Shown one piece after another: positions 1-12,461 of a DNA stretch of 64,000 nucleotides (its first letter is position 1; every line of letters starts with the position of its first letter). Source of the stretch: Brachynemurus nebulosus. Lineage: Eukaryota > Arthropoda > Insecta > Neuroptera > Myrmeleontidae. Below the pieces are notes generated by a model, which did no database searches, was not told the origin of the DNA, and saw only the letters and a program-made list of their open reading frames with translations. The position numbers and the translations under genes are program-made. The stretch spans positions 2,302,501 to 2,366,500 of the forward strand of contig JAPWDM010000045.1 of the NCBI GenBank assembly GCA_035578155.1. The letters are read 5' to 3'.

Positions 1-1490
1 AAAACAACTAAAAAATAGCTTTCACATACATTTTAAACTTAAAATTTTTTTTTATTTAGTTAATATATTTTATACTTTTTCAAATACTATTCATTAGGCA
101 CAGAATAAATTACTTAAAATTAAGAATTTATTTTTTTTTCTTATTTAAAATGTAGTTTTTTTTATTAATTTATAAAAAAGTTGAAAATATTAGAAACTGG
201 GCCAGGGTCAGTAACAGGGTCTTTTACCTTACCTGTAAATGCTTCACCAGTCAACATAAACAATTAAGTCCTTGCTTTTGTTTAACCATTTTGTTTATTT
301 TCGAAATTTCGGAGCTGGGCTGAAAACATTTAAATATAAAAATACTTAAATATTTAAAAATGTAATTTCAATTGTTAACGTTTGTTTAAAGTCATTTCGG
401 TTACTTATTAAATAAATCCGTTCATCCGCAAAATATTTTCTTTTTATTGAAATTTTGGTACAACCGACATGGTTTACTGAAATAATTTTCAATATAGTTT
501 ATTATTATAAAAATTCAAATTATTTTTTAACTCAGGTTTTTATACAAGGTACGTAATATCCATTTTAAGTATTGAACGATATGAAAAAATAAAATATTCT
601 GATTTTTTTTTAATCTATTGTTTAGGTGCGCAACTACTATGTTTGTATGCATCGTTTGGTGTAATACATAATTGATTTTGATATTGGAAAGACTATTGAT
701 AGATGAGCGGTATGGTAATGTAGATGACGTATCTCTCCATTTTGATTTCGAACTCAAGATCTATCAGACAAGAGCGAAGTGTTCTGATTTTTATTTATAT
801 TAAAATTCAAATTATTTACCCGGACAACTTCGGCGATGTAATGTAGCAGTCAGCATAGAATTTAAGCACTTAATTATCAATTATGTGGTAAGTCTTTGCA
901 ACTAACATTTAACTGACAATAATTCCACTTATTCTCCTCTTTATTTATAGAATTTATTCTACTATTATGAAAAATTTAGAAGATCTACTACTAAAAACGT
1001 TCAAGAAGAAACAGACCATGAGCTAAGCCCGGAAGACCTATTTTTTTTTTTTTAGAAATTCACGTTTTTTTTTGTTTATTGTGAAAAAAATTAATAAAAT
1101 GTTGCTAATACAAAAATGCTATTGAGTTCCAATATAACCTTCACATTACAATATTTAGTAAATAAAATATTAGATTTAAATACAGACAATATTAAAATTT
1201 TAAACCAAAGAAATCTATCTTTTAATACATATTTGGTTTAAAATATAATCCACCGTTAGTTATTTTTAATATCTTTTAAATTTAGAATTGTAATATTCAT
1301 AGTATTAGTTTGCAATACAACTGGAATAAAATTTGGTTTTGTGACTCTAACCCAAGTCCAATTAATTTTTAATATCAGTCATAATATTACAATAAATTTT
1401 TTAATATGCGGAACCGATTAGATTTTAATAAAATCTAGATGTTGCCATATATGTAACCTCTGTTAGATTACTTATTAAACCAATATTTTC
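1..1490. other. AT-rich stretch, no gene seen
   Basis: AT-rich DNA with T- and A-runs. Short open frames here have no protein-like composition, and no terminal repeats or tandem structure were recognised. Confidence 0.5.
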
Positions 1491-1500
1491 AACCGTGTAC

Positions 1501-1898
1501 TCAACCGATTTAAAAAACATTTTCAGTGTTAGAGAAATAAATTACTTTAGATGGACAAAGACTATGTTATATGAGATCCGCCAGAGTCCTGGGTTCCAAA
1601 AGTGCCAAAAATAGACTGCCCAACCGATTATGAAAATTATTTCATTGCGAGAGAGTGTTTCATCCAACTATTTTAGTTGGATGTAGGCTATCTTATGGTC
1701 AAGCGGATCTATTTTTTTTTTACTGTAAGAGAGCTAAAGTAATTTAGATAAACACGGGTTATTTTATATGAAATTCAACCAGATCCTGGTGACTCAAATG
1801 CGCAATAAATTAACTAACTAACAGATTTTGAAAAATTTTCGCCCGTAAATTTTTGGAAATTCGTTATGTTATGCAAGATGCTGCGACATAGGTATTTT
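1501..1898 (+). repeat. Family A repeat, tandem-unit variant with 3' terminus
   Basis: About 2.7 diverged units of roughly 120 bp, each opening like CAACCGATTTTGAAAA and carrying a GAGATCCGCCAGAGTCCTGG-like stretch. They end in the family A terminus: GGAAATTCGTTATGTTATGC followed by AAGATGCTGCGACATAGGTA (1855-1898). The same unit plus terminus recurs at 25.9-26.1 kb. The second unit contains a perfect 9-bp stem around 1660-1680. Tandem repeats ahead of a fixed 3' hairpin end are known from Helentron-associated elements; that assignment is inference. Confidence 0.6.
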
Positions 1899-3480
1899 GA
1901 CTTTTGTAATTAGTACTAGTATTTGTAGTTTTTTCAAAATTTTTGATTTAACAGTTTAAATATTACGGGTGAATGACAAATTGTAGGCGACAAACGGCCA
2001 CTTTAAAGCTCAATATTTTTCAAACAAGGCTTCAAACTGAGAAATGGTAAATAGAACTTCAATGTCATTGTAAGAGCTCGTTTTAATGATATCTAACACG
2101 ATGTGATGCGCGAAAAAATTTTTTATTCCAACTTTCCAACACAGAAAAACATCTCTGCGTACTAAGAAAACATTATTTGCCTAATATTAATTGAGATCTC
2201 CACCTGTAGAATATACAAGTAATATTTCATTTTTACAGGTTGAAAGATGTCAGAAGTATTGGAGTGTGACAGATGAATAGGCAGATATGATAAATTTATA
2301 AGAGTTCCGAAATTTATTTTTTCGGAACCCTAAAAAGTAAGCGTATAAGGTGGAAAATATATTTTTTGGTATTTTAAGTAGAATGTAAAGAGAACTTCAG
2401 GGATTAAAAAGTTCGTCAAGTGCGTGTTGGATAAATTGGGTTCCTTAGTACCAGAATTTCCTACAGCTTTCGAGATAAATTATCGAACATATATTTCTTA
2501 TGATTCACATAATACAAAATAGATAATTCGACACATATTACCTACAATAACAGTAAAAAATTTAAAATCCTTTGATACAAAAAGTTTTGAGGCAAAGAGC
2601 TGTTATTTTCTTTGGTAAATGTTGTTTCCTATATATTTATTTAAATAAATAAATTTTCTTTTGCGAGAACTTTGTTTTGTTATCAACATAATGTAAGCTA
2701 GAAAATAAATGGTAGTTTAATATGAACAAAGGATTTGTTGAAATCATAGATAAAATATCATACAAAATATTTTCTGTTTTAATTTTCTTTTGTTCAGAAT
2801 TATGTAGGTACATTATGATAAATTAATGATAAATTACGTTAATTGCACTGTTTTGCAACGTAAATACCACATGGGAAGTATCCAAATAATTTTTGGTAAG
2901 TACCAGTCTCTTTAAACATAAAGTAAATTCTTTCGAATATTGTTCGACTTTTTCATAAATTTATAAACATAAAAATTCTTTAATAAACAGTATTTCATAC
3001 TATATGAAGAGTTTCCCTAATTATACAGAGATTTCGTAAGAGGAATATGAATTTTTTATGAAAGATAGCAATATACTATTTCCTCCCAAAAAAAGTTCCT
3101 TTATCTATTAGAAAATTAAAAATTCCTAACAAAATGTGTTTTTTTCTAGGAAGTTTGCTTAATAGTATAGAGTTTACACAGTATAAAATCTAGTTCCCTT
3201 GACGTTTATATTAATGAATTATTTATTCATTCGGTAAACGATTTCTAGCCCGAGTAGATCATTTGGAACCAGTCTGCATTCATGTATTTATTCGTTTTAT
3301 TGTAATTACCTGAAGTAATTATTTACTCCAGTTGGTACTCAAAGTTATTAACTTAAGAATTTGAAGCTTATTCATTAATTAATTAAAAAAAAAATTTGAA
3401 TTTTTATTTATTTTAACAGAAACTATGCAGGTGGTAGATAATACATATGCATAGAGCTATGTGAACTACGCAACTGACTT
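1899..3480. other. AT-rich stretch, no gene seen
   Basis: The only structure noted is a 9-bp inverted repeat (GTTCCGAAA / TTTCGGAAC, about 2304-2328) followed by CCCTAAAAAG, perhaps the end of a small inverted-repeat element. No coding signal recognised. Confidence 0.45.
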
Positions 3481-3481
3481 T

Positions 3482-3744
3482 TGAATATTCGAAATTTGAA
3501 AACGGCATTCGAAAGAGAATCGTTTGCACCTAATTGTTTTCTTTTTTCTTTTCCTTTGTACCTCAATGGGTTCGGAGATAAAGGATCCTCGAAATTCAAG
3601 ATATAGTGAATTTCGTTGTTTTTTGAAGTTATTCAAAATATGAAAACTGCATTCAAAAGAGAATCGTTTGTACCTGACTTACCCCTTTTTTCGTTTGTAT
3701 CTCAAAGGGTTCGGGGAAAAAGGTTTCTCGAAATTCGAGAAATG
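3482..3744 (+). repeat. Diverged 144-bp tandem duplication
   Basis: Two units with a 144-bp offset. Each runs from a TTCGAAATTTGAAAAC-like start through AAAGAGAATCGTTTG and GGGTTCGG to CTCGAAATTC. Many substitutions separate them, so the duplication is old. No coding meaning seen. Confidence 0.6.
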
Positions 3745-4083
3745 CATAATGCACACACAACAGCTATATAATATGATATTCACTGGATAATTTTAAAGAG
3801 AGGTAAGGATATAGTAAGATAAGCATAGTAAATCTGCCCCGTGACGAATTATTTTAATAACTATATTATCGGTATGGTAAGGCTGTAAGTAATTGATAGC
3901 TATAATTTTGGCGGCCAAAACTGAATAGTTGAGTAATTGTAAAAAATTACAAAATTTTTTTCTTGGTAACTACTCAACTCAGGAAAATAATTCCAAATCC
4001 ACATGAAGGCAAACACTCTCAAGAATATTAGACATATTTATTATCGTATCAGTCCTCGTTATTAAGGATAATAACAAGGATAG
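3745..4083. other. Unassigned AT-rich stretch beside palindrome
   Basis: Contains short inverted repeats (AGTTGAGTA / TACTCAACT near 3926-3977 and CCTCGTTATT / AATAACAAGG near 4054-4079) but no gene. The second lies just outside the 744-bp palindrome and may be part of its insertion site. Confidence 0.4.
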
Positions 4084-4827
4084 TATCCGATCCAATGTTA
4101 TTTTTATAGGCTTCCAATTGAGCGACCACTTCAAAAAAAAAAATTAAGTATCTGTGCCCTAATCCACTTAATTACTACACCAAGTTTCATCAAAATTCAA
4201 TAAAGTGTTGTGTCTCATAAAGTGTTTTTTCCTATCTCCTATAGTTTTCGAGATAATCAAGAATAATCGAAAGAGGTATTTTAAGTTATAGGTTATCTGC
4301 CCCTGATAGAAAGTCCCAATAGTAACTGTATTGTCGTTTATGTGACACTGCAGGTACTTCATATGTATAACTTCCCTAGATCAAAACAAAACCATTGTAG
4401 ACATATAATAGAAAATTGTCAAAAAATGTGGTGTAGTAGGCATTTTTAACATGTAGAATATTAAAGAATGCCTACTACACCACATTTTTTGACAATTTTC
4501 TATTATATGTCTACAATGGTTTTGTTTTGATCTAGGGAAGTTATACATATGAAGTACCTGCAGTGTCACATAAACGACAATACAGTTACTATTGGGACTT
4601 TCTATCAGGGGCAGATAACCTATAACTTAAAATACCTCTTTCGATTATTCTTGATTATCTCGAAAACTATAGGAGATAGGAAAAAACACTTTATGAGACA
4701 CAACACTTTATTGAATTTTGATGAAACTTGGTGTAGTAATTAAGTGGATTAGGGCACAGATACTTAATTTTTTTTTTTGAAGTGGTCGCTCAATTGGAAG
4801 CCTATAAAAATAACATTGGATCGGATA
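4084..4827. mobile_element. 744-bp near-perfect palindrome (foldback element)
   Basis: Arms 4084-4444 and 4467-4827 are inverted copies around a 22-nt spacer, centred at 4455.5. The outer ends are TATCCGATCCAATG / CATTGGATCGGATA. The arms match over at least 195 bp with no amino-acid change between mirrored frames and identical A11/T11 runs, so the structure is young or maintained by gene conversion. No transposase. No clear target duplication. It abuts the 3' flank of the minus-strand Jockey remnant. Confidence 0.8.
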
Positions 4828-4912
4828 GAAGATAACGGGAATGGTGATTACCCACTGGTAATCACTCAAAATTAATTATATACTAAATATAATATATACT
4901 AGTCATTAAAAG

Positions 4913-5783
4913 CTAAATAAATCGATATCTTAATTCTAAAAAGTTCCGTCTATTGAGTCTATACAAAGAGTCACTATTGTCAAATAGGTTAAGGGCACAC
5001 ACATTAGGGTGATTTTCTAGGCGATGAATGTATTCATCACTGTGTCGTACTATTTCCTCACGCACTGTGGGCACGTACCACGGGGAAGCACTAATGGCTC
5101 GTAGCAATTTTGATTGAAAACGTTGCAATATATCAATATTGCTAACACTAGCAGTACCCCAAAGTTGAATACCATAAGTCCATACTGGTTTGATAATACT
5201 TTTATAAACTAGCACTTTGTTTCTTAAAGACAACTTTGATTTATGACCTAGAAGCCAATAGTACTTAGATAACTTAACATTTAGTTCTTTGCGTTTAGTC
5301 CAAATATGCTTACGCCATGTTAGTTTTCTATCTAGATGCATACCTAGATATTTAGCTTCACTAGCTAATGATAACACCTCATCATTTAAACTAACTGCAG
5401 GGCAGGTTCCTTTTCTCATAGTAAATGTAACTTGCACTGATTTCGTTTCATTTACTCGAATATGCCATTTATGTAACCATTCCTGTATTCGACGGAAGCT
5501 ACAACTTGTCTATGAGACGATGATCTCTGACGCCGTCGTTGCCATCATTGTGATCTGTCTCTTTTTAGCATAATATGTATTCTGTCTGTCTCTTTTTAGC
5601 ATAACAGTTCGTGTCAATTCTCCTCTTCCCTTCGTCCTGCTATTAGAGATCGTCGTCTCATAGACAAATAGTAGATTGTAACTTTTGTGATGCAACATTT
5701 GGATCTTTATCAGTAGCTAGGATAGCAGTATCATCAGCAAATGTTGCAGTAGTATTTTCTTCATCAACCGGCAGATCTGCAGT
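4913..5783 (-). pseudogene. Jockey-type LINE reverse transcriptase remnant, split by an insertion
   Basis: Minus strand. The segment beginning near 5783 gives the reverse-transcriptase active-site motif FADDTAILA, followed by a short stretch to 5666. An inverted-repeat element (5508-5665) then interrupts it, and the frame resumes at about 5505 with RRIQEWLHKWHIRVNETKS. The long open piece 4913-5437 carries the thumb-region signatures KYLGMHLDRKLTW, KLSLRNKVLVYKSIIKP, VWTYGIQLWGTAS and LQRFQSKLLRAI, which are characteristic of Jockey-clade elements. It ends at a stop at 4913. The endonuclease and the N-terminal half of the RT are absent, cut off at about 5783 by a foldback repeat, so this is a 3' fragment and not functional. 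Downstream (4828-4912) is probably its 3' UTR. Assignment to Jockey is from motif recognition. Confidence 0.85.
5508..5665. mobile_element. 158-bp TIR element (MITE) inside the Jockey remnant
   Basis: Ends are GTCTATGAGACGATGATCTC(T) and its inverse, 20 of 21 positions matching. It splits the RT between QSTI and the RRIQEW region; removing it restores the reading expected of a Jockey protein. A 4-bp ACAA occurs on both sides and may be the target duplication, but the exact junction is ambiguous. It contains a doubled TCTGTCTCTTTTTAGCATAA motif. No coding capacity. Confidence 0.7.
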
Positions 5784-6100
5784 ATTTTTAATATTAGCGG
5801 ATTTGAGACAGGACAAACTGAAACAGTATGTATATTAAAATATTAAAAACAAAAAAGTGCCTATTTTTTAATATTAGCGGATTTGAGACAGGACAAACTG
5901 AAACAGTATGTATATTAAAATATTAAAAAAATTTTTTTTATTACAATCTTACTCACCAGAAATTATCTAAATTTCAGATTTTATCTAAATTATCTAAATT
6001 TCTGGTGAGTAAGATTGTAATAAAAAAAATTTTTTTAATATTTTAATATACATACTGTTTCAGTTTGTCCTGTCTCAAATCCGCTAATATTAAAAAATAG
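5783..6100. repeat. Three-copy foldback repeat
   Basis: A segment starting TTTTTAATATTAGCGGATTT and running through GAGACAGGACAAACTG occurs directly at 5783-5849 and again at 5861-5964, and inverted at 5997-6100. The last two form a palindrome centred at 5980.5 with a 32-nt spacer. It truncates the Jockey remnant on its 5' side, so it inserted into or recombined with it. Family unknown. Confidence 0.75.
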
Positions 6101-6465
6101 GTTTTGTTTGTTTCGTTAACACAAATAGATATTCTTCCAAACATAAAATTTCCTATATATCAACTAAATCACAAATTCTTGTTGTTTACAAAAATAAATA
6201 AATAATCCTCCTATCCAATATGTAGCTTATAACCTAAAAAATAATAGTATAAGTTAACGAAGAATTGTAAATATATAAAAATGATGTTATTGTTTATTAT
6301 TACGTTGTAAAAATTTTTTTTTTTTTTTTTTTTGATGTTTAGCCACTGAAGATGATATTAAACATATCGAAAATATTTTGGCAATTTTAATAAAGAAAAG
6401 CTATGAAATAGAAGATATTGGTTTCATTATGTCCATCCTTCTATAAAGCTAGTCCACGCAATTTG
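6101..6465. other. Unassigned, with long T tract
   Basis: Contains an uninterrupted T run of about 20 near 6308-6333 followed by GATGTTTAGCCACTGAAGAT. This could be a minus-strand poly(A) tail of a short retroposed sequence, but no body was recognised. Confidence 0.35.
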
Positions 6466-6469
6466 GGAG

Positions 6470-6672
6470 AAGGTTGAAAAAATTCTTCGTGAAATTTATA
6501 TATCCCAAAAAAATATTGTTGCAAAAATTTTTACACTATTGAAACGAGGAGAAAAAATCACACAAAAAAGGTCTTTAAACTATTATTCTACGTCAACTAG
6601 TTTCCGAGAAAATCTAATTTTTGTAAACGGAAATTCGCTATGTTATGCAGGATGCTGCGATAGGATTATTGA
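6470..6672 (+). repeat. Family A repeat, 3' fragment
   Basis: Matches the 3' half of family A: AACGAGGAGAAAAAATCAC, TCAACTAGTTTCCGAG, then AAACGGAAATTCGCTATG and the terminal GCAGGATGCTGCGATAGG. 5' truncated. Confidence 0.7.
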
Positions 6673-8320
6673 ATAAATAAAGTTTCTTATATGTTTGTAC
6701 AATGTCTTAATTAGTAACCAACATCCTACATGGTCTCAAACTGTTTTCAAATGAAAATCACCTAGAAATTTAGGTTTGGGCTCAAGTAACCCGATCTTGA
6801 GGTTGAGCCCAAAATCTAAAAAGCTATAAAATTTATGAGCCATAAGAAAAAGATCCATATTATGTATTTAATAAACTAACCGTAGTCATATATAGATTAA
6901 TATACTGAATTTTCTCTCCCAAATAAATATAACAGTTACGCTCAATTTTTGAAATTATCAGATGATTTGCAAATCCGGGTTCAAGTAAGCCGCATTTACG
7001 GTACTTAATCTCAGTTCTGTTGTGAATACATGTGATTTTTACATGTGATTTGTAAAACTCAATTACTTAAAAACATAAAATAACAGAAAGAATGTTACTG
7101 ATAGTTTGCATCATAGCTCGAAAACCATAAGTAACCCGTTGCTCCCATCGGTATCTACAACACTTATTAGAACAATTTTTTGATTAATTAATAACTTAGT
7201 CGTAATAAAAATGGCAATTCTCATAAAACTGATACTGTATTATATACATACTGTCATGCATACTATGCAAGTTAAAAAAAGCTGTACAGATGACTCTGGT
7301 TTTACAAAGCTACTGTCTATTGTGTAGTATTTTTGTTAAAAAAATTTAATTAATTAATCTGCTTTTGGTCTTCAGGTTTATCCACTTTTTAAATAGATAA
7401 CGAATTTTTCAGTTTGATAGACATTTATAACTAAATAATTCTTGAATTATTTCCAAATAAATCGCTACCCGACTTTATTTTAGATACTGACCCCTTGCAC
7501 ACTTTCTGAGTGTCTTTAAAAAACAATATATCTTTAAAGTACAAGTAAAATAAGTTTTACAATAATGTTGTTAGATATCCCTTACAGGAACTGTTTGGTG
7601 TTTCATCCGAGTACAGTTAAAATTTTTTGATTCTCTGACTACCTTTGTTTGGTATTATATGCAAGCCATAAAATCAAACAATTGGGTTGTGTTGTGTGGG
7701 CATAAGTATTGATTAAATGCAGGGTCGATATTGAGTGGCATTCAACGTTGGAGCTGTTCCAAGAAATAGGATAATTAGTGGCGGAAACGAATTTAGACGT
7801 CATCAATATCATTATATTAATCATAAATCAGTTAAATCACTAAATACGTTCAGTAACGTAAAAATTACCAGGAAAATTTTTTATACCGAATTTATTTAAT
7901 GACTTAACAAACTATTTATAAATGAATGAAGCTCGAAAGGAAAACAAGTATCCTTGGATTTCTTTTGAAAATATAAATAAACTCTGCGTAGCTTACATAC
8001 ATAATTATATTTCGAAGAAACTTAATATCAAAAAGATGAACATTCGATATAACACATATACCTACGTTTTAAGACGAACAAGCATTTATGATTCCTGAAT
8101 TGAATCATTGTTACGGTTCAGTGAGCGAAGTTTCAAAGAAATTTGAATTCTGAGAATTTATAATTATGTTTTTAGTATCTATTATAATAGTTACTGTATT
8201 TTTCCATATCTTCAATATTTATTTTCTTGTATAGCACGTGTGGAAGTTCTAATGTAAGCTAGAGTAGGTATATATATTAATTGAATCCCATTCAAATCTG
8301 ATAACGGATATGACATAGAA
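6673..8320. other. AT-rich stretch, no gene seen
   Basis: No tandem structure, terminal repeats or protein-like frame recognised. Phrases such as GGCTCAAGTAACCCGATC and GGGTTCAAGTAAGCCGCATT (6780-7000) recur loosely and suggest one old duplicated unit. Confidence 0.4.
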
Positions 8321-8321
8321 A

Positions 8322-9704
8322 GGGGAGAGCGGGAACAAAATTAACAGTGTGAGTCATAGAGACAATTCAGTGAATAGGAACAAAATCCATAATTTTTTAT
8401 GATTATTGCAATAAAATTAATAGTTTGGAAATTGCTATATATATTAAACAAATGTGAAAGTTAATGGTGAACCAATGTAAAAAATAGGTTAAAGTGTTTT
8501 GGAATCTAGTTAAATTGTGTTTATGTTCAAAAACAAGGTAAATTTCAGAGCTTTTTCTTTATTTTTTAAAAATATGAAAAATTATGTTAATTTTTTTGTC
8601 AACATTCGACATATTTATCTAAATTAGTATTCTGCGACAAACTGATATACGTATATAATGGGGGGGGGGGGGAGTGGTAGGGATACAAGCAAGCGTAAAT
8701 TGATGTCAACAGGGGATGAATAGTGTATTGTAAACAGGTAGGTATGATAAGGGGATTATGATAATAGAGTAGCCTTATGTCAACATTTACTTTTGGTACT
8801 TACCGAAACAAGATGCAATGTTTCCGGCAGGTCTCTCCTTAATACAGCCACCAAATGAAATATCGGGGTTCGCCACTGGCTATAGATGTTGTATATATAC
8901 CACGCGGTTTCGGAATATCTTATTGCAGGTACAAGATTAGAAATGAGTGAAATTATTAAAAATTGGTGAAATATTCAATCTTTTGTTGAATTCATAACTT
9001 CAATAAATTCATGAAAGTGCAATAAAGGAAGCACATATCAATAGCTTTTAGTAAATATTTCTATGCAACATTTAATATTCAATAAATTTATGCCGAATTG
9101 AGGAAATAAATTTGTAAATAATGTATATGGGTTTTATTCATTAATATTAATTAAAGGAGATGTTCATTAAGTGGTCGCCACAATAGGGGCGACTGCAGGG
9201 ATAAATATTGTAATCTATTATATCTATAGGGACGTAACAAGGGCTAGTACGAATAAATAAGGGGTGAATACGATTTGTGGTACTAAAATTTTAAGAATAA
9301 GTCATTATAATTCAAAAGGTATACATATTTATGTTTTTTTGAAATTACTTACTTCATGGATAGAGTTTTTACTTAAGTTTAGATACTATTACTATTTAGA
9401 TTTCATTTTCATTCCAAAAATACTTTTGTACTTACGTTACTAATTTTGCTGGTTATCTTGACAAATAAGTTATATTCCCCAAAAAAGTAGTACAAATTTT
9501 TTAACTACAATTATTTAGCAAAGAGAAAATTTGATAAGCTTTGAGGTTTGTACAAGTATCTGATTAACTTCCGTCTTTCAGTTTTTCACTGCAGCTGCTT
9601 CTTCCCCCCTTACCCACGGGCGATGGGATTTTGATTTTTTTCTAAGTAAACAGGTACTTAAAATAACGAATCATATGTAGAAAATACTTGGCCCTGTTCT
9701 CCCC
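8322..9704. mobile_element. Putative 1.4-kb TIR element with GGGGAGA ends
   Basis: Left end GGGGAGAGCGGGAACAAAAT and, inverted, right end GGGGAGAACAGGGCCAAGTA, with TA just outside the right end. The ends resemble those of the element at 33.5-34.3 kb. It contains a G13 run at about 8660-8672. No transposase seen; the interior is AT-rich. Boundaries are tentative because the ends match only in part. Confidence 0.4.
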
Positions 9705-10059
9705 TATTCATAGTAAGTCTATAAATTTTCTAGTTTTCTTCTTTTAACATATATTTTGCTTGTCCGCTTTATGACTTATGAATTATAATTCTATTTTTAA
9801 AATGTAATATGATTGGCGTGCTTTGACAATTGAAAAGAGGCTGGTACCTAAAACATAATTTTGTGATAAGAATGAAATACAATATATTTTATATATTTGA
9901 CATGGATATGGGCATACATATATTTTTGCAAATCCTGTTTCAATATAATTAAACAAATTTACATAAAATAAATAAGAAAATTAAGAGCTAGTGCGAGCAT
10001 TTTACTCAGGAAATTTGTAGTAGGCAGCAAAAATTTGGTTGGATAGCTACAAACTTGGT
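9705..10059. other. Unassigned AT-rich stretch
   Basis: No gene or repeat structure recognised. Confidence 0.4.
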
Positions 10060-11021
10060 TTAAGAGGGACCACTAGTGTGACACTTTAAAAAAAATTGGG
10101 AATTTTTTTTGCATGTTTCGATAGTCTATACCTTTAAAAATAACATACTAAAATTTCAAGTGCATATCTCAAATAGTTTTTGAGTTACAGTCATTCGAAG
10201 AGCGGATTCTGATTTTCATTGTTTACTTTGAAGTATTTAGAAATGTATGAAGGTTGATAGTTCGGGAGTTTCTGGACGTGGCTGCCAGTCACATGTTGTG
10301 GAGAAGATAGACCCTGGCACATTTAAACGACTCATCTAGTTTTAGTATGACCGTTAGAGTGAGTACATCGTAAATAATTTTAATAAAAATTCTAAGTGAT
10401 TAAAACTAAAAGATAAGGTAAAGAAAAACTAGATTTTTCAAATTTGCTACAGTTGTAACTCAAAGACAAATCATCCGATCGATTTGATTTTTATTGCAGC
10501 TTATTTTATATATGTTTCTTCGTGCCATGAACCTTCATTTTTCCCATCACATAAAAAATGTAATTTTTGCAGGCCAAAAATCATGAATTTTTGCGTCAAA
10601 TTTGAAACTTTTTTTTAAAAACTTAACTTTCAATAACTTAAATTTCAACTTATTTTTTCGATTGAGGTTCCTGGCAGGGTAATATCTTCTAGTTTAATAG
10701 GCATTTTGTTTTTTTGTTTTTTTTTGATTTCAGGCACTGTGAAGTAACTGTAGGCAAAGAAGGTAATGTTGGTAATATTGGGCAGGGCGAGGACGTTTTT
10801 GCTATCTTCGACCCAAATAACCTCGGGATAAAGGAGTGGTTGGGAAACTGCTAGAACGATACTCGAGTCTTTCGGACATACTAGACGAGGAGTTAAGTGA
10901 AGGTCAGTTGGAATACCTCACTAACAAAACACGAATCGACACTAGTAGAGACAAGGGCAGGGATATGACCCAATAAACTTACCTGCTTCCATACCAGATT
11001 GATACGAACGGGGTAAATGAC

Positions 11022-11984
11022 ATGGAGAAGTTGTGTAGATACCTTAAGGAAGCTAAGAAAGGGATAGGAGAGCGTGAAGGGAATAGAGGCATCACGGTAA
11101 TAACTTCAGAGGGGTTAGACTCAGCATATTTGAGAAAACTGCTGGAATGTGTATATAGAGGGAGTGGACAGTCATTCTGTGTAATGAGTCCAAAGACACA
11201 AAAGAAACAGGGCGAGACTAAGACCTCAAAGAAGCAGCCGAAAGGGAAGAAGGTACGCGAGCAGACGATCGTTGTCAAGCCTAAGCTGGGAACGTATGCC
11301 GATCTTGTTAAAAAGGTCAAGGGTTCAGTCAACGTGACAGAGATAGGCATCAAGGTAAAACGGATTAAAAAGTCAGAGAAAGGAGAGATGTTAATAACGG
11401 TAGAGAACGCAGACATGGCCTCAAAGTTGAAGGAGGATATTGCGGGAAAAGTGGAAACAGCGGCTGTAGCTTCTAAATATAGGATTGGAACGGTCTTCAT
11501 AACGAACATAGAGGCGGATGTCACGGAAGAGGAAGTGATAGCGGGGGTGGTAGACCTAGCCAAGATTGGGAAGGAGACGTGCCAGTTTAAGGTCCTCAGG
11601 CGCAATAAAGACGACAGCCAAACAGCAATTCTAGAGCTGCCGAGGGACTCGGCTAAAGAACTTGCGATGGTTGGCAGAATTACCCTTGGTTGGACCAATG
11701 CTGAAATCAAAGAGAGGGCCACAGTAGTGAAGTGCTTCAAATGCCTTGGCTTTGGCCACAAAGCAAGAGAATGTACAGAAAATGTCGACCGAAGAAGAGA
11801 GTGCCTCAAGTGCGGACAGAATGGGCATAAAGCAAAAAAATGCACGAATGAAGCTTACTGTACAAATTGCAAGAAGGAGGGACATAGAGCGGATCAACTA
11901 CGCTGTCCCGTGTACAAAAATCTAGCAGAAGGAAGAGGGAAGACGAGCGAAAAACATGAACTGCTTACGAATCCTACAAACTAA
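11022..11984 (+). CDS. Gag-like ORF1 protein of the R1-type element
   Basis: 320 codons from the first ATG to TAA. ORF1 proteins of this group bind the element RNA and form ribonucleoprotein particles. The C-terminal quarter has three CCHC zinc knuckles: C238-C241-H246-C251, C261-C264-H269-C274 (both CX2CX4HX4C) and C280-C283-H288 with a looser final cysteine. The middle is lysine-rich (about residues 58-90), then the fold expected of a gag-like RNA-binding region. The ATG is not the original start. The frame continues upstream through one TAA at 10974-10976 to about 10842 with similar composition, and a frameshift there links it to a segment reading EDVFAIFDPNNLGIKEW in another frame. So the protein is truncated or broken at its N-terminus. 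The ORF2 start overlaps its last 29 nt. Confidence 0.75.
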   Translation: MEKLCRYLKEAKKGIGEREGNRGITVITSEGLDSAYLRKLLECVYRGSGQSFCVMSPKTQKKQGETKTSKKQPKGKKVREQTIVVKPKLGTYADLVKKVKGSVNVTEIGIKVKRIKKSEKGEMLITVENADMASKLKEDIAGKVETAAVASKYRIGTVFITNIEADVTEEEVIAGVVDLAKIGKETCQFKVLRRNKDDSQTAILELPRDSAKELAMVGRITLGWTNAEIKERATVVKCFKCLGFGHKARECTENVDRRRECLKCGQNGHKAKKCTNEAYCTNCKKEGHRADQLRCPVYKNLAEGRGKTSEKHELLTNPTN

Positions 11985-12461
11985 CACTATGCGAGCCCGA
12001 GCAGCGCAGGAAATGCCTTCGCTATCGCCAAAGCCAAGAACATCGATATTTTGATCTCATGTGAACCTAATAAAAAACAGACCATGAGTAACAAATGGAT
12101 TAAAGACCGCAGACACGACGTGGCAGTACTACTGCTCAATAGAAACATTAAGGTCAACGAGGTGAAAATTGGCAATGGGATGGTGGGACTGTACCTGGAG
12201 AACCTAGTCATTTATAGTTGCTACCTATCGCCAAACATTTCGTTGACTGAATATAAGAGTCAAATAGACCAGGTCATGCAAGAAGCGATGACAGTCCCAG
12301 TCGACTATATCATTCTGGGTGATTTCAATGCGAAATCGCCCCTGTGGGAATCACCAGTTTTGACTGGTGACCAGGCCGTTTGGCAGGCAGTCACTTGGAC
12401 ATGGACCGGAATCATGACCTGCAAAGAGCAGGAAGAACTCAGGGCACAAAGGGCGCAGTGA
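11956..12461 (+). pseudogene. ORF2 endonuclease remnant of the R1-type element
   Basis: The ATG at 11956 overlaps the end of ORF1 and reads NCLRILQTNTMRARAAQE, the expected opening of an R1-type apurinic endonuclease. A frameshift near 12010 moves the rest into the ORF1 frame (NAFAIAKAKNIDILISCEPN), which stays open to 12461. Endonuclease signatures: SCEPNKK, VIYSCYLSPN and GDFNAKSPLW, the catalytic D-F-N block. After VLTGDQ the sequence no longer resembles the family, and a stop follows 26 codons later. The remaining endonuclease, the RT and the C-terminal domain were deleted. It encodes no complete enzyme. Confidence 0.8.

Noticed and set aside
4168..4743. Two identical 64-codon frames, one per strand
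   Set aside because: They are mirror images created by the 744-bp palindrome; composition is not protein-like.
10979..11845. 288-codon minus-strand frame
   Set aside because: Antisense shadow of the zinc-knuckle ORF1, whose plus-strand motifs are clear.
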